A stretch of DNA of 64,000 nt from Collinsella aerofaciens (GCA_030826265.1 JAPJOH010000002.1:70048-134047); one strand, 5' to 3'. Positions 1 through 7,776 are shown, counted from the stretch's first letter. A program made the numbers and translations. Notes: generated by a model from the sequence alone, not told the origin.

Positions 1-33
1 CGGCCTTTTTTGCTTGGGATTGAATTGCGCCGT

Positions 34-152
34 AGGTTGAGCATAAGTCAGCGAAAACGCCCCAGAGCGAGCAAGGTGACGTGAAAGAGGAGGGCATTGA
101 CCTTCTGGTCATGCCCGACGATTGAACGTCAGGTTGCCGCTCTGGGTCGTTT
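34..152 (+). repeat. Structured inverted-repeat element, family A copy 1
   Basis: A conserved 21-base block (34-54, beginning AGGTTGAGCA) is followed by a nested hairpin. The outer stem pairs AAACG at 55-59 and CCCAGAGCG at 61-69 with CGCTCTGGG at 138-146 and CGTTT at 148-152. A middle stem pairs 77-82 with 126-131, and the apical stem pairs GGGCAT (92-97) and GACC (99-102) with GGTC (107-110) and ATGCCC (111-116). The same 21-base block and a comparable architecture recur on the minus strand at 58604-58720, with different stem sequences. It lies downstream of dapH. It may be a structured RNA or a hairpin-type mobile element; function unknown. Bases 1-33 hold only a T-rich run (5-11), perhaps the end of a terminator from outside the window. 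Confidence 0.6.
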
Positions 153-166
153 GGAGCGTCGAGCCG

Positions 167-192
167 TTACGCGGTTTGTCAAAACCGCGTAA
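167..192 (-). terminator. Hairpin just after dapH
   Basis: A perfect 11-bp inverted repeat (TTACGCGGTTT at 167-177, its complement at 182-192, loop GTCA) begins 2 nt beyond the dapH stop codon. No T-run follows on the minus strand, so this may be a 3'-end stabilising hairpin rather than a classic intrinsic terminator. Confidence 0.45.
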
Positions 193-194
193 CC

Positions 195-914
195 CTACAG
201 CTGGCGCAGGCCTTCCTCGAGACCGGTCTTGCTGTCGGTCTTCTCGTCGCGCATCTTGATGACGCGGGCGGGGACACCGGCCACGACGGCACCGGCGGGG
301 ACGTCCTCGACGCATACGGCGCCGGCGGCAACGACGGCGCCCTTGCCTACGTGCACGCCCTCCAGGACCACGGCGTTGGCGCCGATCATGACATCGTCTT
401 CGATGATGACGGGCGTGGCGCTGGCGGGCTCCACGACGCCTGCCAGCACGGTACCGGCGCCGATGTGGCAGTTCTTACCCACGGTGGCGCGGCCGCCCAG
501 CACGGCGCCCATGTCGATCATGGAGCCCTCACCGATGACGGAGCCGATATTGATGATGGCACCCATCATGATGACGGCACGGTCGCCGATCTCGACGCGG
601 TCGCGGATGATCGCGCCCGGCTCGATGCGGGCATTGATGCCCTTAAGGTCGAGCATAGGGACGGCGGAGTTGCGGCAGTCATTCTCGACGTCGTAGTAGT
701 CGATGGAGTCGGCATTGGCATCGAGGATGGCCTTGAGCTCATCCCAGTCGCCAAAGACGGTCTTGCCACGACGGCCGCCGTAGACGTGCGCATCGCCCCA
801 CTGGACCTTCATGCCCGGCTTTTCGCGCACGTACAGTTTGACGGGCGTTTTCTTGGGCGCGGTAGCGATGTAATTGATAATCTCCTGGGCATCCATCTCG
901 GCTGCGTTACTCAT
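195..914 (-). CDS. dapH: 2,3,4,5-tetrahydropyridine-2,6-dicarboxylate N-acetyltransferase
   Basis: Transfers an acetyl group to tetrahydrodipicolinate in the acetylase branch of diaminopimelate/lysine synthesis. The 239-residue protein matches the Bacillus DapH (YkuQ) type in length and layout: an alpha-helical N-terminal domain, [20 protein letters not shown] at the domain junction, then left-handed hexapeptide repeats (about residues 95-205, including [14 protein letters not shown]), ending in GLRQL. It is the last gene of a minus-strand lysA-dapA-dapB-dapH operon. The ATG at 912-914 has a strong AAAGGAG site upstream. Presence of DapH rather than the succinyl enzyme DapD predicts acetylated intermediates and a matching deacetylase, for which the divergent M20 gene is a candidate. 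Confidence 0.93.
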   Translation of the reverse strand: MSNAAEMDAQEIINYIATAPKKTPVKLYVREKPGMKVQWGDAHVYGGRRGKTVFGDWDELKAILDANADSIDYYDVENDCRNSAVPMLDLKGINARIEPGAIIRDRVEIGDRAVIMMGAIINIGSVIGEGSMIDMGAVLGGRATVGKNCHIGAGTVLAGVVEPASATPVIIEDDVMIGANAVVLEGVHVGKGAVVAAGAVCVEDVPAGAVVAGVPARVIKMRDEKTDSKTGLEEGLRQL

Positions 915-953
915 ATGCTGTTTCTCCTTTGCGTGGGTACGGTAGATAACTGG

Positions 954-1694
954 TTAGGCGAACATGACCTGGTCGAACGTATAGAAACCGTGCTCGCGGG
1001 TGACGAGCTTCTGCGCGGCTGTCAGAGCGCCGTTGACGAAGATCTGACGGCTCGTGGCGCGATGCGTGAGCGTGACTTCCTCGTCCTGGCCAAAGAAGCT
1101 CACCTCGTGCACGCCGGCGACGGTGCCGCCGCGCAGCGAGTGCATGCCGATTTCCTTGGGATCGCGAGCGCCGCACATGCCCTCGCGACAGTAGACAGGG
1201 TGGTAACCTGCCTCGGGCTCAGCCTCGACTACAGCGTCGAGTAGCAGCTTAGCGGTGCCGCTGGGAGCGTCGACCTTTTGGTTGTGGTGCGTCTCGACAA
1301 TCTCGCAGTCAAAGCCGGGCAGTTCGCGCGTGGCCTGGGCAACCAGATGGCGTAGGGCAGCGATGCCGATAGAGTAGTTGCCCGAATGCATGACGCGGGC
1401 GTTCTGGCCCAGCTCACGCAAGCGGTCCATCTGCTCGGGCGTGTATCCCGTGGTGCCCGAGACCAGGGCAGCCCCCGTGCGCTCGACATAGGCGACGACG
1501 GCATCGAACGTCGCGACGTTGGAGAAGTCGATGATCACGTCAGCGGCAGGCGCGCTCTCGAGCTCGCCCAAATCAAAGCCAATCTGCGCCACGATATCGA
1601 ATGCGGGCTGGCCGGAGGCATCGGCGATACCCTCGGCGGTCGTGCGGATGAGCGAGCCCATACGGCCCGTTCCCATAATGACGGTCTTAATCAA
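954..1694 (-). CDS. dapB: 4-hydroxy-tetrahydrodipicolinate reductase
   Basis: Reduces hydroxy-tetrahydrodipicolinate with NAD(P)H in lysine/DAP synthesis. The 246-residue protein has the dinucleotide-binding GTGRMGSL near residue 8, GTTGY at 80-84 and the family signature ETHHNQKVDAPSGTA at 134-148 with catalytic His and Lys. The start is TTG (minus strand 1694-1692), preceded by AAGGGAG about 8 nt upstream, and overlaps the end of dapA by 8 nt, so translational coupling is likely. It lies 39 nt upstream of dapH in the same operon. Confidence 0.95.
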   Translation of the reverse strand: MIKTVIMGTGRMGSLIRTTAEGIADASGQPAFDIVAQIGFDLGELESAPAADVIIDFSNVATFDAVVAYVERTGAALVSGTTGYTPEQMDRLRELGQNARVMHSGNYSIGIAALRHLVAQATRELPGFDCEIVETHHNQKVDAPSGTAKLLLDAVVEAEPEAGYHPVYCREGMCGARDPKEIGMHSLRGGTVAGVHEVSFFGQDEEVTLTHRATSRQIFVNGALTAAQKLVTREHGFYTFDQVMFA

Positions 1695-3996
1695 CCAGAC
1701 CAGCTCCCTTCAGGGCATCGGTGAGTGCGGTGCGCGTATCGTCGGCCATGGGGCACAGCGGCATGCGGTAGTTTGCCTCGATCATACCCATCTGGGCGAG
1801 CGCCTCCTTGACGGGGATGGGGTTGACCTCGCTAAAGAGGGCGTTGATGAGCGGCTGGCCGGCAATCTGGATATCGCGGGCACGCGCTACGTCACCGTCC
1901 AGATAGGCACGGCACATGTCGTGTACGAGCTGCGGCTGCACGTCGGCCCAAACGCTGATGGTGCCCGAGGCGCCCAGGCTCATGAGCGGCACGGTGAGCG
2001 CGTCCTCGCCCGAGTACATGCGAAAGTCGTCGGACAGCAGGTGCGCGATCTTGGCGGCGAAGGCGACGTTGCCCGAGGCTTCCTTGATGCCCATGATGTT
2101 GGGGTGTGCGGCCAGGCGTTCCACGTTGCGCTCGCTGATGCCGCAGCCGCAGCGACCAGGGATGTTGTACAGGATGCAGGGGATGTCCACGGCATCGGCA
2201 ACGGTCTTAAAGTGCCGGTAGATACCCTCTTCGTTGGACTTGTTGTAGTAGGGGGTAATAAGCAGCAGGCCGTCGGCTCCCAAGCCCTGGTAGGTGAGCG
2301 ACTTGGTGAGCATGGTCTGCGTGGAGTTGGAGCCCGAGCCTGCAATGACGGGGACGCGTCCTGCAACCTGCTTGACCACGGCGGCGACGACGGAGTTGTC
2401 CTCGTCATCGGTCATCGTGGCGCTCTCGCCGGTGGTGCCCAGGGTGAGGATGGCGTCGGTGCCATTTTGCAGGTGGAAATCGATAAGGCGCTCGAGCGCG
2501 TCAAAGTCGACGCTGCCGTCCTTTTTAAACGGCGTGACGAGGGCGACGATCGAACCCTCGAGGTTGCGGATATCCATGTTATTCTCCTTCGCTTCCGCGA
2601 TCTGGATGCGTTTGTTCCATTGGGCGGCGACGGCCAGGCGTTCGTCCTGGGCGCGGCGACGGGCGCTTTCGGCGCGCGACTTTGCCAGCAGCTCGCGGCC
2701 GCACGGCAGCACGTCGAGCGTGGCAAAGTAGTCGCCCGGGCGCTCGGCGCGACGAATGAGGTCTGCCGAGCCGTCGGGGCGCAGCAATACCTCGGCGGAG
2801 CGCAGACGGCCGTTGTAGTTGTAGCCCATGGAGTAGCCATGCGCGCCGGTATCGTGGATCACGAGTACATCACCCATGTCGATCTGCGGCAGCTCGCGGT
2901 CGATAGCGAACTTATCGTTGTTCTCGCACAAGTTGCCCGTGATGTCATACGTGTTCGTGACCGGTGCTGCGGTCTTGTCAGGGCCACCCGGCTGTCCCAT
3001 CACCGTAATGTGGTGGTAGACACCATACATAGCGGGACGAATGAGGTCGACGGCGCTTGCGTCCACGCCGATATAGTCCTTGTAAATCTGCTTCTCGTGG
3101 ATAGCCTTGGTGACCAGGCATCCGTAGGGACCCATCATAAAGCGACCCATCTCGGTGCAGATTGCCACATCGCCCATGCCGGCGGGGACCAGAATCTCGT
3201 CGTAGGCTGCGTGTACGCCCTCGCCGATGGCGTGGATGTCGTTAGCCTGCTGCTCGGGCAGGTAAGGGATACCCACACCGCCGGACAGATTGATAAAGGC
3301 GACATGTGCGCCGGTCTCGCGCTCCAGGCGCACGGCAAGCTCAAAGAGGATGCGCGCAAGCTTGGGGTAGTAGTCGTTAGTGACGGTGTTACTGGCAAGG
3401 AAGGCATGGATGCCAAAATTCTCGGCACCCTTGGCCTTGAGCATGCGAAAAGCCTCAAAGAGCTGCTCGGTGGTCATGCCGTACTTGGAGTCGCCGGGGT
3501 TGTCCATGATGCCGTTGGAGAGCTGGAACAGGCCGCCCGGGTTAAAACGGCAGCTTACCGTCTTGGGGATGGGACCCGCGACGCGCTCAAAGAACTCGAT
3601 ATGGCTGATATCGTCAAAGTTGACGATGGCACCCAGCTTGTCGGCGAGCTCAAAGTCCGCCGCCGGCGTGTCGTTGGACGAGAACATGATGTCGTGGCCG
3701 GTGATACCCAGCGAGCGGGCAATCATGAGCTCGGTATAGCTCGAGCAATCGCAGCCGCAGCCGTATTCGTTGAGAATGGAGATGAGCGCCGGGTTGGGAT
3801 TGGCCTTGACGGCAAAGTATTCCTTAAAGCCCGGGTTCCATGCAAAGGCGTCGCGCACCTCTTGCATGTTACGGCGGATGCCCGCCTCGTCGTATAGATG
3901 AAACGGCGTGGGAAACTGCTCGACGATATGCTCGAGCGTCTCCTTGTCCACAAACGGCTGCTTGGCCGCATATGCCTCGTTGGGGGTCAATGCCAT
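1687..3996 (-). CDS. lysA-dapA: Fused diaminopimelate decarboxylase - dihydrodipicolinate synthase (LysA-DapA)
   Basis: One uninterrupted 769-codon frame joins the last and first enzymes of DAP-to-lysine metabolism. Residues 1-473 are a fold-III PLP decarboxylase (LysA) with the PLP lysine in FAVKANPNP (K64), the glycine loop NLSGGVGIPY, and CTEMGRFM. Residues 474-769 are a full-length 296-residue DapA with LGTTGES, tyrosine in ILYNIPG (DapA Y137) and the Schiff-base lysine in GIKEASG (DapA K165). The two parts are joined by a charged stretch of about 45 residues. No stop codon separates them, yet the dapA methionine (2577-2575) is preceded by an ideal AAGGAG, so DapA may be made both as a fusion and alone. 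A lysine riboswitch lies upstream and dapB overlaps the 3' end. A recently lost stop is the alternative to an established fusion. Confidence 0.9.
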   Translation of the reverse strand: MALTPNEAYAAKQPFVDKETLEHIVEQFPTPFHLYDEAGIRRNMQEVRDAFAWNPGFKEYFAVKANPNPALISILNEYGCGCDCSSYTELMIARSLGITGHDIMFSSNDTPAADFELADKLGAIVNFDDISHIEFFERVAGPIPKTVSCRFNPGGLFQLSNGIMDNPGDSKYGMTTEQLFEAFRMLKAKGAENFGIHAFLASNTVTNDYYPKLARILFELAVRLERETGAHVAFINLSGGVGIPYLPEQQANDIHAIGEGVHAAYDEILVPAGMGDVAICTEMGRFMMGPYGCLVTKAIHEKQIYKDYIGVDASAVDLIRPAMYGVYHHITVMGQPGGPDKTAAPVTNTYDITGNLCENNDKFAIDRELPQIDMGDVLVIHDTGAHGYSMGYNYNGRLRSAEVLLRPDGSADLIRRAERPGDYFATLDVLPCGRELLAKSRAESARRRAQDERLAVAAQWNKRIQIAEAKENNMDIRNLEGSIVALVTPFKKDGSVDFDALERLIDFHLQNGTDAILTLGTTGESATMTDDEDNSVVAAVVKQVAGRVPVIAGSGSNSTQTMLTKSLTYQGLGADGLLLITPYYNKSNEEGIYRHFKTVADAVDIPCILYNIPGRCGCGISERNVERLAAHPNIMGIKEASGNVAFAAKIAHLLSDDFRMYSGEDALTVPLMSLGASGTISVWADVQPQLVHDMCRAYLDGDVARARDIQIAGQPLINALFSEVNPIPVKEALAQMGMIEANYRMPLCPMADDTRTALTDALKGAGLVD
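2575..2589 (-). promoter_or_regulatory. Internal ribosome-binding site and start codon of dapA
   Basis: Inside the fused frame the minus strand reads AAGGAG (2589-2584), six bases, then ATG (2577-2575), exactly where stand-alone DapA proteins begin. This would allow independent dapA translation from the lysA-dapA mRNA. Confidence 0.75.
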
Positions 3997-4067
3997 ATCC
4001 CGTAAACCTCGCTATCCAGACGGCGCTACCTGCGCATCGAATCCGCATAGCGTGGACCCAATGTCCG

Positions 4068-4224
4068 GATAGCGCTCCCGCATTGCTGCAGACAGTCCTG
4101 CGGGTGTTTCCCGCAGGCCCACCAGGTTGTTCGTGCCCGAAAAACCCAGTTCGGCGGGTTTCGCCTCCCCACGGGGTCAAAGCCTGCCGGCTCGCCCGCG
4201 GCTCTTCGTGCCCGCGCCTCTATC
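4068..4224 (-). promoter_or_regulatory. Lysine riboswitch (L box) upstream of lysA
   Basis: Read on the minus strand, the leader carries L-box landmarks: GATAGAGGCGC at the 5' side, CCGCCGAACTGGG, CTGGTGGGCCTGCGGG, ACTGTCTGC and GGGAGCGCTATCC at the 3' side. P1 pairs GATAG (4224-4220) with CTATC (4072-4068), and the hairpin CCTGCGGG/CCCGCAGG forms an internal arm. Lysine binding is expected to lower expression of lysA-dapA-dapB-dapH. There is no T-run before the gene, so control is probably at translation: GGATAGCGAGG next to the lysA start can pair with CGCTATCC of P1 or with a second CGCTAT near 4050. Assigned from conserved sequence; not folded by computation. Confidence 0.75.
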
Positions 4225-4235
4225 AAGTGGTAACG

Positions 4236-4264
4236 ACCCTACCACGTTGCACTTTACCAAACAA
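4236..4264 (-). promoter_or_regulatory. Promoter of the lysA operon
   Basis: On the minus strand TTGTTT (4264-4259), a 17-bp spacer and TAGGGT (4241-4236) lie 12 nt upstream of the riboswitch. It overlaps the divergent M20 promoter. Confidence 0.5.
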
Positions 4265-4281
4265 GAGTATTCGTATATAAC
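4253..4281 (+). promoter_or_regulatory. Promoter of the M20 amidohydrolase gene
   Basis: TTTACC (4253-4258), a 17-bp spacer and TATAAC (4276-4281) form a plausible sigma-A promoter. Its -35 region overlaps that of the opposing lys promoter, so the two directions may compete. The rest of the 3997-4374 gap is the riboswitch and leader sequence. Confidence 0.5.
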
Positions 4282-4374
4282 GTTTAAAAAATGCAGGGAT
4301 ATGCTGGAAACATGTGCGCCACAATCCTGTATCACAATAAGTTGCAACAGATGTGCCTCACGAAGGGATCCTCT

Positions 4375-5562
4375 ATGACCGAGCTCCAAGAACTCCGTCG
4401 CTATCGCCGCGATCTCCATCGCATTCCGGAGCTCGATTTCGATCTTCCGCAAACCATTGCCTATATCGAGGGCGTGTTGGCACCGCTCACCTGCGAAGTG
4501 ACCCATCCGTGCCCCAACTGCGTCTGTGCTTTCTTCGACGCCGGCGTTGATGCCGCGCATGCCACGGCGATTCGCGCCGATATGGATGCGCTGCCCATCG
4601 CGGAGGCGACGGGAGCGGCCTTTGCCTCGACCCATCCCGGCAAGATGCACGCTTGCGGACATGACGGACATATGGCCATGGCGCTTGCCGCCGCGACGTA
4701 TGTCGACCGTACGATTCGCGAACAGCCGGGCGCCATTAGGCGCAACGTTCTCTTTGTGTTCCAGCCGGCCGAGGAAACGACCGGTGGTGCCAAGACGGTA
4801 TGCGAGAGTGGTGTGTTCGAGCGCTATGGGGCCGACCGCATTTTTGGCTTCCATGTGTGGCCCGATCTGCCTGCCGGCACGTTGGCGAGTTGTTCCGGTC
4901 CGCTGCTGGCGCGTTCGAGCGAGACGCATATCCATATTCACGGTACGAGCATCCACATCGCTAAGACCTATGGTGTGCCGGTTGGGGAGTCGCACGATGC
5001 CGCGTTGGCGGCAGCGAAGTTTTTGGTTGCCGAGCGCGAGCTGATGGACGAGCTGGGCACCGACGAGCCCTGTATCGGTAAGTTTGGTCTGCTGCAGGCC
5101 GGTGCCGTCTGCAACGCGGTGGCGGGGGAGGCCCATGTTGCCGGCAGCCTACGTGTGTTTACGGACGACATGTTCGACCGTGCGCGCGAAGGCGTACGCC
5201 GTGTGCTCGACGAGGCGTGCACCGCAACGGGCTGCACGTATGATCTTGACTTTGCCGAGGGCTATCCACCGGTCGATAACGACCCTGAGTTGTTTGCCCG
5301 AATCGCGCCCGCTCTGCCCGAATTGCAGCTCGTGGACGAGCCGCTGCTAATCGCCGAGGATTTCGCGTTCTATCAGCGCCATCTGCCGGGCGTGTTTTTC
5401 CTGCTGGGCACGGGTATGCCAGAGGACCAAGACAACCCGAGTGATTCGGATGGCTGCCCCGCCTATGCCACAAGCGCTCTGCATACCGATAGCATGCTCT
5501 TTGACGAGGAAATTCTACTCAAGGGCCTCGATGTCTACAAACGATTGCTTTTGCTTGACTAA
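4375..5562 (+). CDS. M20D-family metallo-amidohydrolase, possible N-acetyl-diaminopimelate deacetylase
   Basis: Zinc-dependent N-acyl amino acid amidohydrolase of 395 residues. Metal and catalytic motifs are RADMDALP (68-75), HACGHDGHM (92-100), FQPAEETTGGA (129-139) and LLIAEDFAFYQ near the C terminus. Start ATG 4375 is preferred over an in-frame ATG at 4291 because AAGGGA lies about 8 nt upstream and family members begin with a similar LRRDLHRIPEL segment. Family members include hippurate hydrolases and the N-acetyl-DAP deacetylase of the DapH branch. Divergence from an operon that encodes DapH makes the latter the best guess, but substrate cannot be read from sequence. Confidence 0.88.
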   Translation: MTELQELRRYRRDLHRIPELDFDLPQTIAYIEGVLAPLTCEVTHPCPNCVCAFFDAGVDAAHATAIRADMDALPIAEATGAAFASTHPGKMHACGHDGHMAMALAAATYVDRTIREQPGAIRRNVLFVFQPAEETTGGAKTVCESGVFERYGADRIFGFHVWPDLPAGTLASCSGPLLARSSETHIHIHGTSIHIAKTYGVPVGESHDAALAAAKFLVAERELMDELGTDEPCIGKFGLLQAGAVCNAVAGEAHVAGSLRVFTDDMFDRAREGVRRVLDEACTATGCTYDLDFAEGYPPVDNDPELFARIAPALPELQLVDEPLLIAEDFAFYQRHLPGVFFLLGTGMPEDQDNPSDSDGCPAYATSALHTDSMLFDEEILLKGLDVYKRLLLLD

Positions 5563-5592
5563 GGTGTGAAGGACTATTTGTTCTAGAAAACA

Positions 5593-5653
5593 CGAACAAA
5601 CGTACGATATGATAGAGATGTAAGTCTATAGAAACGTTTGACGTTACTAACGT
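5593..5653 (+). promoter_or_regulatory. higBA control region: LexA-like box, -10 element and palindromic operator
   Basis: CGAACAAACGTACG (5593-5606) matches the Gram-positive SOS box CGAACRNRYGTTYG with one mismatch. It abuts a TATGAT -10 candidate at 5608-5613. A perfect odd palindrome ACGTTACTAACGT follows at 5641-5653, 11 bp before the higB start, as expected for an antitoxin operator. Confidence 0.5.
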
Positions 5654-5664
5654 AAGGCGATACG

Positions 5665-5946
5665 ATGATTGCATCGTATGAAGATGAGGATACCGAACGC
5701 TTTGCCATGGGTGTGCGGGTCAGGAGGTTCGTGCCCTTTGAGCGTGTTGCGTTGAGGAAGATTCGCCAACTGCAGGTTTGTGCTTCGCTTGATGATCTTC
5801 GCGTTCCGCCGGGCAATCGCCTGGAAGCTTTGAAGGGCGATCGTGCCGGTCAATATAGCATCCGTGTTAACGAGCGCTATCGGGTCTGTTTTGAGTGGAG
5901 ACAGGAGATGGCTTGGAATGTCGAAATCGTCGATTATCACAAGTGA
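5665..5946 (+). CDS. higB: HigB-family type II toxin (RelE/ParE superfamily)
   Basis: Small basic protein of 93 residues of the plasmid-maintenance killer type; relatives cleave mRNA on the ribosome. Visible family features are KIRQLQVCASLDDLRVPPGN, LEALKGDRAGQYSIRVNERY and the C-terminal RVCFEWRQ..VEIVDYHK strands that carry the active-site basic residues. It is followed by and overlaps the HigA antitoxin by 29 nt, in the toxin-first order typical of higBA. The ATG at 5665 has a modest TAAGG upstream. Confidence 0.9.
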   Translation: MIASYEDEDTERFAMGVRVRRFVPFERVALRKIRQLQVCASLDDLRVPPGNRLEALKGDRAGQYSIRVNERYRVCFEWRQEMAWNVEIVDYHK

Positions 5947-6259
5947 TGAGACCTCGTCCGATTTGCTGTCGCCAGTGACTCCTGGTGAGCTTCTCAAAGA
6001 GGAGTTTCTTGTTCCCATGGGCATTTCTCAATATCGCCTTGCGAAAGAGACCGGGATTCCGGCTCAGCGTATCGGGCAGATTGTCTTGGGAAAACGTCGC
6101 GTGACGGCCGACACCGACCTCCGTCTTTGCCGTTATTTTGGCCTGACGGATGGTTATTGGCTGCGCGCTCAGGTGGCGTTTGACCTTGAGGCCGAGAAAA
6201 GGCGGATCGAACCGGAACTCGATAAGATCGTTCCTGTTCAGCAGGCCATTGCGCTGTAG
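5918..6259 (+). CDS. higA: HigA-family antitoxin, XRE-type DNA-binding protein
   Basis: Antitoxin of 113 residues that should bind HigB and repress the operon. It contains PGELLKEEFLVPMGISQYRLA, a helix-turn-helix with IPAQRIGQIVLGKRRVTADT, and the typical TDLRLCRYFGLTDGYWLRAQ segment. I chose ATG 5918 because AGGAG lies about 11 nt upstream inside higB and homologues begin close to TPGELL; in-frame starts further upstream would overlap higB more. Its TAG stop overlaps a GTG that could start the next gene. Confidence 0.9.
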   Translation: MSKSSIITSDETSSDLLSPVTPGELLKEEFLVPMGISQYRLAKETGIPAQRIGQIVLGKRRVTADTDLRLCRYFGLTDGYWLRAQVAFDLEAEKRRIEPELDKIVPVQQAIAL

Positions 6260-6288
6260 TGCTCAGAGATGATGGGGGTGGCGTGACG

Positions 6289-6612
6289 ATGAGGCGACGC
6301 CGACAGCCTGCCGTATATAGTCCGGGTGGATGCGGGTGCGGTTTGCTGCTGCTCCCGGTTATTGCTGTGAGCATTGGCGTGATGTTTGTGCTTGCTGGGC
6401 TGGCTGCGGCAGCACTTGTGCTGTTGATTGTGGCCATTGGCGTGACGATTTGGCTCTGCCGCAATCGCGAGCAACGCCATGCCGACGGTAAAACCAATGT
6501 CGGCTGGGTCGTCTTCCTGATTATTGCGTACCCGCTGAGTGCCAGCTACCTGGTGTTCTTTGTCCTGTTGATGATCAGCGCCTTTACTGGGGAATCCGTA
6601 ACGGTGGGTTGA
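6289..6612 (+). CDS. Small membrane protein, function unknown
   Basis: A 107-residue protein with a basic start (MRRRRQP), then hydrophobic segments GCGLLLLPVIAVSIGVMFVL, LAAAALVLLIVAIGVTIWLC and, after a charged loop, VGWVVFLIIAYP to FVLLMISAF: three or four membrane passes. Start ATG 6289 has a G-rich ATGGGGG upstream; a GTG at 6259 overlapping the higA stop is an alternative. I do not recognise a family. Confidence 0.65.
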   Translation: MRRRRQPAVYSPGGCGCGLLLLPVIAVSIGVMFVLAGLAAAALVLLIVAIGVTIWLCRNREQRHADGKTNVGWVVFLIIAYPLSASYLVFFVLLMISAFTGESVTVG

Positions 6613-6776
6613 CGCGCTGCCAGCAGACGGTTGCGCAAAGTGCGTTTGCTCGGCGTTTGGATAACTGCATTGGCCGTTTACTGCAGCCTTAGCTCTCAGC
6701 TAATGAATTCAAGTTCAATCCTTTCTACGATGTGCTGTGTGCCGGCGCGGTAGCCGGATCGTAGGAAGGATGAATA

Positions 6777-7220
6777 ATGGCAAAAGAGGGAAAGAAGCCG
6801 ATCGGCAAGATTGTCCTAGGCGTCATCGTGGTGCTGGTTATCGTCGGTGCCGTGGGCTCTATGGGTGGCAATTCAACCGATTCGTCTGCGAGCGATTCGG
6901 CAAAACCTGCCGAGGCGACACAGCAGGCTGAGGAGCAAAAAGAACCGCAAGAACCGTATACCATTGCTGACGAGGCTGAAGACACCTCCAATCAGTTTGC
7001 CTATAAGATCACGGGCACGCTGACCAATAACACGGACAAGGAAAAGAGCTACATTCAGATTGAATATGTTCTGTATGATGCTGATGGCAACCAGGTTGGA
7101 ACGGCTCTTGCAAATACCAATCATCTGAAGGCAGGCGGCTCCTGGAAGTTCGAGGCGCTGGGTACGGTGTCTCCCGATCAGGTCGTCAGTTGGGAGCGCT
7201 CGGATGTGAGCGGTTTCTAG
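6777..7220 (+). CDS. Membrane-anchored FxLYD-type domain protein
   Basis: A 147-residue protein with an N-terminal membrane helix (KIVLGVIVVLVIVGAVGSMG), a Ser/Ala/Glu/Gln-rich linker (about 32-63) and a beta-sandwich-like domain reading FAYKITGTLTNNTDKEKSYI, IEYVLYDADGNQVG and LKAGGSWKFEA. This is the pattern of FxLYD domains, common in cell-surface lipoproteins of Gram-positives, where they appear to be adhesion or scaffold modules. Start ATG 6777 follows AGGAAGGATGAATA. No partner gene is evident. Confidence 0.75.
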   Translation: MAKEGKKPIGKIVLGVIVVLVIVGAVGSMGGNSTDSSASDSAKPAEATQQAEEQKEPQEPYTIADEAEDTSNQFAYKITGTLTNNTDKEKSYIQIEYVLYDADGNQVGTALANTNHLKAGGSWKFEALGTVSPDQVVSWERSDVSGF

Positions 7221-7252
7221 CATGTTGCATGCACAGGGGGAGGTGAGGTCGT

Positions 7253-7675
7253 ATGCTCGATAAAAAGCTGACTGACGAGTTGCTCAATGAGCTTCTCGAC
7301 GCGCCAAACATCGATGGCTATATCAAAGAACACGACTTTGCCGCCCCGTCGCTTTCGAACTACCTGAAGCAGCTACTGCAGGAAAAGGGCTTGGAGCGCT
7401 CGCGCGTGGTTCGTATGGCCGATCTCAATGAGACCTTTGGCTATCAGATTTTTACCGGTGCGCGGCATCCGAGCCGCAATAAGGTGCTGCAGATTGCCTT
7501 TGCGATGGCGCTGACGCTCAAAGAGACTAACCGTGCGCTGACGGCTGCCGGGGTAAGCGTCCTTAACTGCAAGGACCGCCGCGATGCGATTATCATCTTT
7601 TGCATCGATCGCGGGTGCAGCCTCCAAAAGGTCAACGAGGAGCTGTATCGCTTTGGCGAGGAGACGGTGAGTTAG
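7253..7675 (+). CDS. XRE-like helix-turn-helix protein
   Basis: A 140-residue soluble protein whose centre (LSNYLKQLLQEKGLERSRVV, then TGARHPSRNKVLQIAFAMAL) resembles a lambda-repressor-like helix-turn-helix, followed by a C-terminal tail (LNCKDRRDAIIIFCIDRGCS). GGGGGAGG stands about 10 nt before ATG 7253. It immediately precedes a Ser/Thr kinase gene, so it may act in the same signalling pathway as regulator or substrate; that is inference from position. Confidence 0.65.
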   Translation: MLDKKLTDELLNELLDAPNIDGYIKEHDFAAPSLSNYLKQLLQEKGLERSRVVRMADLNETFGYQIFTGARHPSRNKVLQIAFAMALTLKETNRALTAAGVSVLNCKDRRDAIIIFCIDRGCSLQKVNEELYRFGEETVS

Positions 7676-7760
7676 CGGCTGATATCTGAGCCGGCGGAGC
7701 TGCCGAGCAACGATGCAAACGAACGGGGCGCGGATGCCATGGGGTGTCTGCGCCCTGCGC

Positions 7761-7776
7761 TATGATGGAGGCTATG
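7761..7776 (+). promoter_or_regulatory. Candidate leaderless promoter -10 of the kinase gene
   Basis: TATGAT at 7761-7766 lies 7 nt before ATG 7774, the geometry at which transcription would start on the A of the start codon. The nearest GGAGG (7767-7771) is only 2 nt from the ATG and thus badly placed as a ribosome site. Confidence 0.45.

Noticed and set aside
109..315. 68-codon frame (207 bases) at the window start
   Set aside because: Arg-rich, overlaps the dapH end and the family A hairpin; no ribosome site.
1519..3897. 792-codon open frame on the plus strand opposite lysA-dapA
   Set aside because: It lies entirely antisense to two clear enzyme domains; long antisense frames are expected with GC-rich third positions. 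No motif or ribosome site supports it.
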